Source of the DNA: Firmicutes bacterium CAG:110
Lineage (GTDB): Bacteria; Bacillota; Clostridia; Oscillospirales; Oscillospiraceae
Direction of reading: 5' to 3'
NCBI GenBank assembly: GCA_000434635.1
Contig: HF988082.1
Location: 36,324-41,626, forward strand
Length of the DNA: 5,303 nucleotides
Each line of letters opens with the position of its first letter. Within the stretch, counting starts at the first letter, position 1. Below the pieces are notes generated by a model that was not told where the DNA came from, ran no database searches, and saw nothing but the letters and a program-made list of their open reading frames with translations. The position numbers were made by a program, and so were the translations under genes. This document shows, one piece after another, positions 1-5,303 of this stretch.

Positions 1-49
1 CATTCAGGCGCGGGGCGTTTCCTTTTTCCGACAGAAATTCCCATCCTCC
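1..49. other. Upstream stretch with no assignable feature
   Basis: This short segment ahead of the repeat pair has no recognisable gene end, RNA or terminator. All three forward frames run into stop codons by position 76, so it could hold the last codons of an upstream gene, but nothing in the short translations is recognisable. Confidence 0.4.
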
Positions 50-67
50 CTTAATGAATCCTTAATG
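50..67 (+). promoter_or_regulatory. Candidate operator: two CTTAATG direct repeats, 11 bp apart
   Basis: CTTAATG occurs at 50-56 and again at 61-67, with a start-to-start distance of exactly 11 bp, so both copies face the same side of the helix. The pair ends 9 bp before the -35 element and is centred about 53 bp upstream of the predicted transcription start. OmpR/PhoB-family response regulators bind paired direct repeats of this spacing and position as activators, and they often control ABC exporters of this type. Binding by such a regulator is inferred; no regulator gene lies inside the window. Confidence 0.5.
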
Positions 68-76
68 GCAAGATAG

Positions 77-105
77 TTGATTTCCGCAGGCATTTTCGCT
101 ATAAT
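77..105 (+). promoter_or_regulatory. Sigma-A-type promoter of the operon
   Basis: A perfect -10 hexamer TATAAT sits at 100-105. It is preceded, after an ideal 17-bp spacer, by TTGATT at 77-82, which matches four of six bases of the TTGACA consensus. Transcription should start near 111-113, giving a leader of roughly 36 bases before the chosen start codon at 148. No comparable promoter was noticed in the small gaps between the four genes, so it probably serves them all. Confidence 0.75.
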
Positions 106-134
106 ATGGTTTACAAAATGAAACATTTACATGT

Positions 135-140
135 GGAGGA
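135..140 (+). promoter_or_regulatory. Ribosome binding site that fixes the start of the first gene
   Basis: GGAGGA lies 7 bases before the ATG at 148. The reading frame is open further upstream, with ATG codons at 106 and 118. The one at 106 directly abuts the -10 box and would lie upstream of the transcript start, and neither has a Shine-Dalgarno sequence. Starting at 148 also puts a clean lipoprotein signal peptide at the very N-terminus. Confidence 0.85.
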
Positions 141-147
141 CAGAATT

Positions 148-1494
148 ATGAAAGTTCGAGCATGGTTGGCTCTGGCGCTGATCCTGTGTCTGACCGTTTC
201 TCTGGCGGCCTGCGGCAGCAACGATACGGCGGTGTATGTGCAGTCGGTTTCCAATCTGACGGGAATGGGCGGCATTGCGGCCGGCGATCGGTTCCCCGGC
301 ATGGTCGTTTCCGAAAACGTGACGGAGATCAAGAAGGATTCGGAAAAGACCGTCAAGGAAGTGCTGGTCAAGGAAGGCGACGATGTCAACAAGGGCGACA
401 AGCTGTTCGAGTACGACACCGATGAGCTGCAGCTGAGTCTGGAAAAGAAGCAGCTGGAGCTGGAGCAGCTGAACGCTTCCATCGAAAATTACCAGCAGCA
501 GATCAAGGAGCTGGAAAAGGAGCGCGGCTGGGCGTCCGGTTCGGACAAGCTGCAATATACCATCCAGATCCAGACCGCTCAGGTGGACATGAAGGAAGCG
601 GAGCTGAATGCCAAGGCAAAGCAGACCGAGGTCACCCAGGCGGAGAATCTGCTGAAAAACGCCACCGTGGTGTCGCCCATCAAGGGTCGCATTCAGTCCA
701 TCAACGAAAGCGGCACCGACAGAAACGGCAATCCCGCGGCGTACATCACCATTCAGGAGGTCGGCTCCTACCGCGTCAAGGGTACCATCGGCGAATTGCA
801 GCGGGGCAGCATTATTGAAGGCACCCGCATCAAGATCACCTCCCGGACGGATCCGTCCGCTGCCTGGACGGGCACGGTCAAGCTGGTGGATTATGAAAGC
901 CCCTCTCAGGGGAGCGACACCGACCGGTATTACGGTATGTCGACCGATTCCATGTCCGCGTCCAGCAAGTACCCGTTCTATGTGGAGCTGGACAGCACCG
1001 ACGGTCTGATTCTGGGACAGCATGTTTACCTGGAAATGCTGACGGAAGGCGACGGCACGTCCTCCGGTCTGCCCCTCAGCAGCGCCTTCATCTGCTTTGA
1101 AGACGACGGCTCTGCCTACGTGTGGGCGGAGAAGAAGGGCAAGCTGGAAAAGCGCAGCATCACGCTGGGCGAACACGATGAGGCAACGGACACCTACGAC
1201 GTGCTGGACGGCCTGACGCTGGACGATTACATCGCCTTCCCCGACGAGCAGCTGTGCCACAACGGCGCGCCGACCACCCATGAAATGACGGCGTCGGAGA
1301 ATGCGGACATGCCCACGGACAATATGGGCGAAGGCGGCATGGATATGCCCATGGAGGACATGCCCATGGAGGACATGCCCGCTGAGGGCATGGATATGAT
1401 GCCCGAGGAAAGCATCTCCGGAGAAACCGGGGAGATGCCCGGTGAGGATACGGCGGCAGCCGAGACCGTATCCACGGAAGGCGGGGTGGGCTAA
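148..1494 (+). CDS. Lipoprotein membrane-fusion (adaptor) protein of an ABC exporter, HlyD/MacA family
   Basis: This 448-residue protein should be an extracytoplasmic adaptor of the ABC exporter encoded downstream. Residues 1-22 form a lipoprotein signal peptide: Lys/Arg N-terminus, a Leu/Ala-rich core, and a lipobox LAAC with the lipidated cysteine at residue 22. The first half of a biotinyl-lipoyl-like domain follows at about 66-90 (VKEGDDVNKGDKL). A coiled-coil hairpin spans about 92-126 and 133-171, turning at a short GWASGS tip. The second lipoyl half begins near 172 (VVSPIKGRI), then a beta-barrel at about 205-300 and a membrane-proximal domain at about 305-375. Residues 376-448 are a low-complexity tail rich in Met, Asp, Glu and Gly, with 12 Met between 388 and 430. 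The C-terminal core (GKLEKR, GLTLDDYIAFP, NGAPT) is closely matched in the second adaptor of this operon, so the two are paralogues. The start at 148 rests on a ribosome site and the signal peptide. The family is secure; the substrate is unknown. Confidence 0.9.
   Translation: MKVRAWLALALILCLTVSLAACGSNDTAVYVQSVSNLTGMGGIAAGDRFPGMVVSENVTEIKKDSEKTVKEVLVKEGDDVNKGDKLFEYDTDELQLSLEKKQLELEQLNASIENYQQQIKELEKERGWASGSDKLQYTIQIQTAQVDMKEAELNAKAKQTEVTQAENLLKNATVVSPIKGRIQSINESGTDRNGNPAAYITIQEVGSYRVKGTIGELQRGSIIEGTRIKITSRTDPSAAWTGTVKLVDYESPSQGSDTDRYYGMSTDSMSASSKYPFYVELDSTDGLILGQHVYLEMLTEGDGTSSGLPLSSAFICFEDDGSAYVWAEKKGKLEKRSITLGEHDEATDTYDVLDGLTLDDYIAFPDEQLCHNGAPTTHEMTASENADMPTDNMGEGGMDMPMEDMPMEDMPAEGMDMMPEESISGETGEMPGEDTAAAETVSTEGGVG
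1345..1389 (+). repeat. 15-bp tandem repeat encoding Met-Pro-Met-Glu-Asp
   Basis: The unit ATGCCCATGGAGGAC occurs twice without a mismatch (1345-1359, 1360-1374). A third, diverged copy at 1375-1389 keeps the ATGCCC start and GAGG. The repeat is in frame and encodes MPMED, MPMED, MPAEG in the tail of the first adaptor. Identical adjacent copies suggest recent slippage expansion. The internal GGAGG is part of the repeat and is not a convincing ribosome site, because the ATG follows after only two bases. Confidence 0.85.
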
Positions 1495-2208
1495 GTGGCC
1501 ATCCTGAAACTGACGGACATCTGCAAGGACTATGTGCAGGGCAAGGAGCCTGTCCGGGTGCTGAAAAATGTCAACCTGACCATGGAGCGGGGCGACTACC
1601 TCGCCATCATGGGGCCTTCCGGTTCCGGCAAGACCACCCTGATGAACATTATCGGCTGTCTGGACGTTCCCACTTCCGGCACATACGAGCTGGACGGCCA
1701 GAATTTGAAGGACATGGACGACGATGAACTGGCGGATATCCGGAACAAGCACCTGGGCTTCGTGTTCCAGAGCTTTTACCTGATGCCCAAGCTCACCGCG
1801 CTGGACAACGTGGCGCTGCCCCTGCTGTACGCCGGGGTGAGCCTGAAGGAACGGCGGGAGCGGGCTGCGGAAGCGCTGAAGGCCGTGGGATTGGAAGAGC
1901 GGATGGAGTTTTTCCCCAACCAGCTGTCCGGCGGCCAGTGCCAGCGTGTTGCCATCGCCCGGGCGATGGTGGGAAAGCCGGATCTTTTGCTGGCGGACGA
2001 GCCTACCGGCGCGTTGGATACCAAGGCGGGCAACCAGATCATGGATATCTTCCGGCGGCTCAGTGACGAGGGAATGACCATCCTCATGATTACCCACGAG
2101 CTTGCCATTGCCCAGTGTGCCGACAAGATCTACCACATTCTGGACGGGCAGCTCCGTACTTACGACGAGCAGCAGGAGGGAGGTGCCGGGAATGAAGAAG
2201 CAGAATAA
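1495..2208 (+). CDS. ABC transporter ATP-binding protein, MacB/LolD/YknY type
   Basis: This 237-residue cytoplasmic ATPase powers the exporter; two copies should bind the two permease subunits. All nucleotide-binding motifs are present: Walker A GPSGSGKT at 40-47, Q-loop glutamine at 92, signature LSGGQ at 144-148, Walker B LLLADE at 164-169 with catalytic Glu169, D-loop TGALD at 171-175, and switch His201. The signature reads LSGGQCQR where LSGGQQQR is usual, a small change not expected to inactivate it. Length and the N-terminal pattern ILKLTDICKDY fit the family of MacB-like exporters whose ATPase is separate from the permease. Translation starts at a GTG that directly follows the stop of the first adaptor (TAA-GTG). 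The G-rich stretch at 1481-1490 may serve as ribosome site, so translational coupling is likely. The tail (EQQEGGAGNEEAE) overlaps the next gene by 17 bases. It is intact. Confidence 0.95.
   Translation: MAILKLTDICKDYVQGKEPVRVLKNVNLTMERGDYLAIMGPSGSGKTTLMNIIGCLDVPTSGTYELDGQNLKDMDDDELADIRNKHLGFVFQSFYLMPKLTALDNVALPLLYAGVSLKERRERAAEALKAVGLEERMEFFPNQLSGGQCQRVAIARAMVGKPDLLLADEPTGALDTKAGNQIMDIFRRLSDEGMTILMITHELAIAQCADKIYHILDGQLRTYDEQQEGGAGNEEAE
2174..2185 (+). promoter_or_regulatory. Ribosome binding site that fixes the start of the second adaptor
   Basis: AGGAGGGAGGTG lies inside the 3' end of the ATPase gene and offers two overlapping Shine-Dalgarno matches. The nearer one (GGGAGGTG, 2178-2185) ends 6 bases before the ATG at 2192. 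An upstream in-frame ATG at 2102 has no such site and would add 30 residues of ATPase gene read in another frame. Starting at 2192 gives the basic, then hydrophobic N-terminus expected of a membrane anchor. Confidence 0.85.
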
Positions 2209-4000
2209 GAAAAAGATCATCATAACGGTGACCGCCGTGGGGCTGGTCGTGGCCATCGGCCTTGGCGTGCGGTTCGGCGTGAGCCGGGGCAGGTCGGAGC
2301 CGGTGAAGGTGTTTGCCTTTAACAGCGTAGGCATGACGGAATACTGGGGCGATTCTCAGGAGAGCTACGGCCCCGTTTCCACGGATAAAATCCAGACCGT
2401 ATTTCTTTCCTCCACCCAGACGGTGACGGAAATGAAAGTCGCTCAGGGTGACGAGGTGAAAAAGGGCGACGTGCTGATGACCTTCGACACCACCCTGTCC
2501 GACCTCCAGCTGGAACGCAAGCGGCTGGAAGTGGAAAAGCTGAAGCTGGACTTGGAAACTGCCCAGAAGAAGCTGAAGGACATTCGGAACATGAAGCCCA
2601 TGTCCATCGTGAGTTCTGACGATTTTAATTACGGCGGAGAAAATGGGGGAGCAAACAGACCGCTGGAAGGTAATTATGAGTTATCCGACAAACAGTTCTA
2701 CGACGGCAAGGATGAAGAAACGGCGCTGATCTGCTGGCTCAGAAATGGGTACACCGTTAACGACAGTATCTTGGAAAAGGCGCGCCAACTGGCGGAAGAT
2801 CTCCAGACTAAGAACCAGCCCGACCCAACGGAACCGGATACGGAACCAACCACAGAGCCAACTACGGAACCGACTACGGAGCCTCCTACGCAACCAAGTA
2901 CAGAGCCGCCTACGCAGCCGAGTACGGAACCGCCTACACAACCAAGTACGGAAGCGTCTACACCTTCCACGGAGGAAACCTCCGAGGGCGAAGGCGGTGA
3001 GCATTCCAGCGCATCGGCTGCGGAAAACCCCGGTGAGAAGCCTACTGTTTCCGTGGAAGATTACTACATTGTGTTTAAGGTCACCGAAGATGACATGTCC
3101 ATGGGCAACCGGCTGGCATGGGAGGGGCTGCATGTTTTCAAGCAGGGCAGTGGCTTTGCGTTCAATTTCTTTGACGCATCGGGAGTTCCTGACCACACCA
3201 TTACAACGGATGACCCGGACAATACCGATCCCACTGACCCGGATATGCCCGACCCCGGCAGCGGCTATACCGCCGCGCAGCTGGCACAGATGCGCGCCGA
3301 GCAGGAGAAGACCATCAAGGAAACGAAATTCAAGATCAAGATGGCCGAGGCGGACTACAAGATCATGCAGACCGAAATGAGCGACGGCAACGTCTATGCC
3401 GAGTTTGACGGCAAGGTGGTCTCCGTTCTGTCGGAGGACGAGGCCAAAACCCAGAATCAGCCTGTCATCAAGGTCTCCGGCGGCGGCGGATTCTACATCC
3501 AGGGCAGCGTCAGCGAGCTGGAAAAGGACAAGATGCAGATCGGCCAGGAGGTCACGGTCAACGACTGGAACACCGGCATGACCTATACCGGCAAGATCGT
3601 CTCCATGGGCGATTTCCCCACCAACAGCGACGGCTGGAACGGTTCTGGCAACCCCAATGTATCCTACTATCCCTTCACGGTCTTCGTGGACGAAACTGCG
3701 GACTTGCAGGCGGGAATGTACGTCAATATCCAGTATTCCTCCGCGGAAAGCGAGAACGGCATTTACCTGGAGAACCCCTTCATCCGTACCGAGAACGGGC
3801 AGTCCTACGTCTATGTCCAGGGCGCCGGCGGTAAGCTGGAGAAGCGGTTCGTGACCACGGGCAAGGCGCTTTGGGGCAGCTATACCGAAATCCGCAGCGG
3901 CCTGACGGTGGACGATCTCATCGCATTCCCCTACGGCAAGAACCTGAAAGAGGGCGCGCCCACGGTGGAGAGCGACGTGAGCGACCTGTACAGTTACTAA
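2192..4000 (+). CDS. Membrane-anchored adaptor protein (HlyD/MacA family) with a large insertion at the hairpin tip
   Basis: This 602-residue protein is the second adaptor of the exporter. Residues 1-8 are basic (MKKQNKKK) and 9-28 form one transmembrane helix with no lipobox, so it is probably an uncleaved anchor with the rest outside the membrane. The first lipoyl half is at about 76-100 (VAQGDEVKKGDVL). Helix one of the coiled-coil hairpin is at about 103-134 and helix two at about 360-397. The second lipoyl half follows at about 399-430, a beta-barrel at about 433-520 and a membrane-proximal domain at 521-602. Between the helices lie about 225 extra residues: a segment at 135-208, a Pro/Thr/Glu repeat linker at about 210-262, a probably beta-rich segment at about 284-332 (many Phe, Tyr, Trp), and an Asp/Pro/Thr linker at 338-358. 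The paralogous first adaptor has a tip of only about six residues there. Family members are usually near 400 residues, and the insertion explains the excess. The adaptor role is secure; the function of the insertion is unknown. Confidence 0.9.
   Translation: MKKQNKKKIIITVTAVGLVVAIGLGVRFGVSRGRSEPVKVFAFNSVGMTEYWGDSQESYGPVSTDKIQTVFLSSTQTVTEMKVAQGDEVKKGDVLMTFDTTLSDLQLERKRLEVEKLKLDLETAQKKLKDIRNMKPMSIVSSDDFNYGGENGGANRPLEGNYELSDKQFYDGKDEETALICWLRNGYTVNDSILEKARQLAEDLQTKNQPDPTEPDTEPTTEPTTEPTTEPPTQPSTEPPTQPSTEPPTQPSTEASTPSTEETSEGEGGEHSSASAAENPGEKPTVSVEDYYIVFKVTEDDMSMGNRLAWEGLHVFKQGSGFAFNFFDASGVPDHTITTDDPDNTDPTDPDMPDPGSGYTAAQLAQMRAEQEKTIKETKFKIKMAEADYKIMQTEMSDGNVYAEFDGKVVSVLSEDEAKTQNQPVIKVSGGGGFYIQGSVSELEKDKMQIGQEVTVNDWNTGMTYTGKIVSMGDFPTNSDGWNGSGNPNVSYYPFTVFVDETADLQAGMYVNIQYSSAESENGIYLENPFIRTENGQSYVYVQGAGGKLEKRFVTTGKALWGSYTEIRSGLTVDDLIAFPYGKNLKEGAPTVESDVSDLYSY
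2849..2953 (+). repeat. In-frame Pro/Thr/Glu-coding tandem repeats (12-bp and 24-bp units)
   Basis: Two kinds of unit adjoin. Three 12-bp units at 2849-2884 encode Thr-Thr-Glu-Pro. Three 24-bp units at 2882-2905, 2906-2929 and 2930-2953 encode Pro-Pro-Thr-Gln-Pro-Ser-Thr-Glu. The 24-bp units differ only at a few bases, nearly all synonymous third positions, so the amino-acid repeat is exact while the DNA has drifted. Both unit lengths are multiples of three, so copy number can change without a frameshift. The product is an extended, disordered linker of the kind seen in Gram-positive surface proteins. Confidence 0.9.
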
Positions 4001-4006
4001 GGAGGG
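4001..4006 (+). promoter_or_regulatory. Ribosome binding site of the permease gene
   Basis: GGAGGG immediately follows the stop codon of the second adaptor and ends 7 bases before the ATG at 4014. It is a strong, well-spaced site that supports this start, which also gives the usual short cytoplasmic N-terminus of MacB-type permeases. Confidence 0.85.
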
Positions 4007-4013
4007 CAAATTT

Positions 4014-5270
4014 ATGATAGAAAATATCCGGCTTGCCTTCCAGGGTATCTGGGGACACAAGATGCGGAGCGTGCTGACCATGCTGGGCATTATCATCGGC
4101 ATCGCGGCCATCATCACCATCGTTTCCACCATTCAGGGTACCAACGAGCAGATCAAGGAAAACCTCATCGGCGCGGGCAACAACGTGGTCACCGTCAATC
4201 TGAATCAGTCGGGGTATTCCTATGACATGAGCTGGAATTCCATCCCCGACGGCGTGCGGGTCATCACCGAGGAGACCCGGCAGGAGTTAAAGAACATCTC
4301 CGGCGTGGAGGAAGTATCGCTGTACAACTCCCGGAACAATTCCGATTTTGTGTACTACCAGAACACGAGCTTCAACGGCGAGACTTACGGCATTGATATG
4401 CACTATCTGTCGGTTTACGGCTATCAGGTCAAGTCCGGCAGGGGCTTCACCCAGGCGGATTACGACAACTTCCGCAAGGTGGCGCTGGTAGACGCCAACA
4501 CGGTCTCCACCCTGTTCGGCGGGGAAGACCCCGTGGGCAAGTCGCTGGAGGTCAAGGGCGACGTATTCACCGTGGTGGGCGTGGTTGCCCTTTCCAAGGA
4601 GTTCACCCCCACCATTGAGACATTGCAGGACTATCTCCTCTATGCGGACACCTCCTCCGGCTGCCTGTACATCCCCAGCACGGTCTGGCCGACGGCGTTC
4701 CAGTTTGACGAACCTCAGAACGTGGCCATCAAGGTGAAAAACACCGACACCATGGCCACAGCAGGCAAGGAAGCGGCTGACCTTCTGACCCAGAAGCAGA
4801 TCGTGGATTCGGAAAATTCCGACTTCGACTACCGCAGTCAGGACATGCTGGAACAGGCACAGCAGCTGCAAAAAATGTCCCAGTCCACCAACACCCAGCT
4901 GATCTGGATCGCCAGCATCTCCCTGCTGGTGGGCGGCATCGGCGTTATGAACATCATGCTGGTGTCCGTGACGGAGCGGACTGCCGAGATCGGTCTGAAA
5001 AAGGCCATCGGTGCGAGAAAGAAGCGCATTCTGCTCCAGTTCCTGACGGAGTCGGCGGTGCTGACCAGTCTGGGCGGCATCATCGGCGTCATCAGCGGCG
5101 TGATCCTCGCGGAGCTGATCTCCAACATGATGCAGATCCCGGTGTCCATCAGCGCGCCGGCCATCATCGTGGCGGTGGTGTTCTCCACCTTCATCGGCGT
5201 GGTGTTCGGTATGCTCCCGGCCTACAAGGCGGCAAACCTGAACCCCATCGAGGCACTGCGCAGAGACTAA
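4014..5270 (+). CDS. ABC transporter permease, MacB/YknZ type (FtsX superfamily)
   Basis: This 418-residue integral membrane protein is the transmembrane subunit of the exporter. It has a short cytoplasmic N-terminus with the family pattern (IRLAFQGIWGHKMRSVLTML), a first membrane helix at about 20-40, a large extracellular MacB-type domain at about 41-290, and three C-terminal helices at about 296-317, 345-370 and 382-403. The most conserved family block, MNIMLVSVTERTAEIGLKKAIGA, begins at residue 312, and the protein ends with the typical LPAYKAANLNPIEALRRD. Its length matches stand-alone permeases such as Bacillus YknZ; E. coli MacB differs in having the ATPase fused to the N-terminus. Proteins of this family do not usually form a channel through themselves but couple ATP hydrolysis to movements of the extracellular domain, on which the adaptors sit. 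No disruption is visible. The substrate cannot be read from the sequence. Confidence 0.94.
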   Translation: MIENIRLAFQGIWGHKMRSVLTMLGIIIGIAAIITIVSTIQGTNEQIKENLIGAGNNVVTVNLNQSGYSYDMSWNSIPDGVRVITEETRQELKNISGVEEVSLYNSRNNSDFVYYQNTSFNGETYGIDMHYLSVYGYQVKSGRGFTQADYDNFRKVALVDANTVSTLFGGEDPVGKSLEVKGDVFTVVGVVALSKEFTPTIETLQDYLLYADTSSGCLYIPSTVWPTAFQFDEPQNVAIKVKNTDTMATAGKEAADLLTQKQIVDSENSDFDYRSQDMLEQAQQLQKMSQSTNTQLIWIASISLLVGGIGVMNIMLVSVTERTAEIGLKKAIGARKKRILLQFLTESAVLTSLGGIIGVISGVILAELISNMMQIPVSISAPAIIVAVVFSTFIGVVFGMLPAYKAANLNPIEALRRD

Positions 5271-5284
5271 AAGTGAACGCCGCC

Positions 5285-5303
5285 GGTTCCCGAAAAGGGA
5301 ACC
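5285..5303 (+). terminator. Hairpin after the operon, possible terminator cut by the window end
   Basis: GGTTCCC at 5285-5291 pairs perfectly with GGGAACC at 5297-5303 around a GAAAA loop, starting 14 bases after the permease stop codon. The stem could extend further, since C5284 and C5283 precede it and the sequence stops exactly at the last paired base. A following T-run, which would make it a standard intrinsic terminator, lies outside the window, so the call is provisional. Confidence 0.6.

Noticed and set aside
1..44. A divergent minus-strand gene starting at the ATG complementary to 42-44
   Set aside because: A GGGAGG sequence precedes it, but with no spacing to the ATG, and only about 14 codons are visible before the window edge with no recognisable motif.
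110..131. TTTACA repeated at 110-115 and 126-131 in the leader
   Set aside because: A six-base AT-rich match at 16-bp spacing is easily due to chance, and it lies at and after the predicted transcription start with no further symmetry.
106..147. A longer first gene starting at ATG 106 or 118
   Set aside because: ATG 106 directly follows the -10 box and would lie upstream of the transcript; neither codon has a ribosome site. The GGAGGA before 148 and the signal peptide starting there decide the start.
2102..2191. An earlier start for the second adaptor at ATG 2102
   Set aside because: The extra 30 residues are ATPase coding sequence read in another frame, with no ribosome site and no membrane-anchor character; the start at 2192 has both.
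127..2334. A very long antisense open frame (735 codons) across the first two genes and into the third
   Set aside because: It runs opposite to genes with clear domains, has no ribosome site, signal or recognisable motif, and its His/Arg/Gly/Leu-rich composition is what the complement of GC-biased codons gives. The same applies to the antisense frame at 2681-4132.
2849..2953. The repeat block as a CRISPR array or mobile-element end
   Set aside because: The units are contiguous, with no spacers, keep the reading frame and encode a low-complexity linker, so a protein-coding repeat explains them fully.
2745..3380. A plus-strand alternative frame of 211 codons across the Pro/Thr repeat region
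   Set aside because: It is an Arg/Pro-rich shadow generated by the repeats and codon bias within the second adaptor gene, with no ribosome site.

Overview
The window carries one compact, apparently complete operon of four plus-strand genes for a MacB/YknZ-type tripartite ABC export system. The order is a lipoprotein membrane-fusion (adaptor) protein at 148-1494, an ABC ATPase at 1495-2208, a second adaptor anchored by an N-terminal transmembrane helix at 2192-4000, and a MacB/FtsX-type permease at 4014-5270. A sigma-A-like promoter (TTGATT, 17 bp, TATAAT) precedes the first gene. Two CTTAATG direct repeats one helical turn apart lie just upstream of it. A strong hairpin begins to form after the last stop codon and is cut by the window end, so it may be the operon terminator.

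The likely host is a moderate-to-high-GC Gram-positive gut-type Firmicute, perhaps Oscillospiraceae/Ruminococcaceae. This rests on strong GGAGG ribosome sites, a consensus sigma-A promoter, a lipobox on an adaptor with no outer-membrane channel gene nearby, the split ATPase/permease layout (as in Bacillus YknXYZ, unlike the fused E. coli MacB), and Pro/Thr-rich linkers common in surface proteins of that group. The exact taxon cannot be settled from this sequence.

Layout: 1-49 holds nothing assignable; 50-147 is the control region and 5' leader; 148-5270 is coding with almost no gaps (zero bases, a 17-base overlap, and 13 bases between successive genes); 5271-5303 is the 3' end with the hairpin.

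How the genes would work together (family knowledge plus inference): the ATPase dimer drives two copies of the permease by mechanotransmission across the membrane, and the adaptors assemble on the permease's large extracellular domain and guide or gate the substrate. The substrate is unknown; antimicrobial peptides, bacteriocin-like peptides or small toxic molecules are typical for the family.

The most unusual points are: two clearly paralogous adaptors with different membrane anchors; a roughly 225-residue insertion at the tip of the second adaptor's helical hairpin, itself split by a repetitive Pro/Thr/Glu linker; a Met/acid-rich repetitive tail on the first adaptor; and the tandem 11-bp-spaced repeats that look like a response-regulator site.
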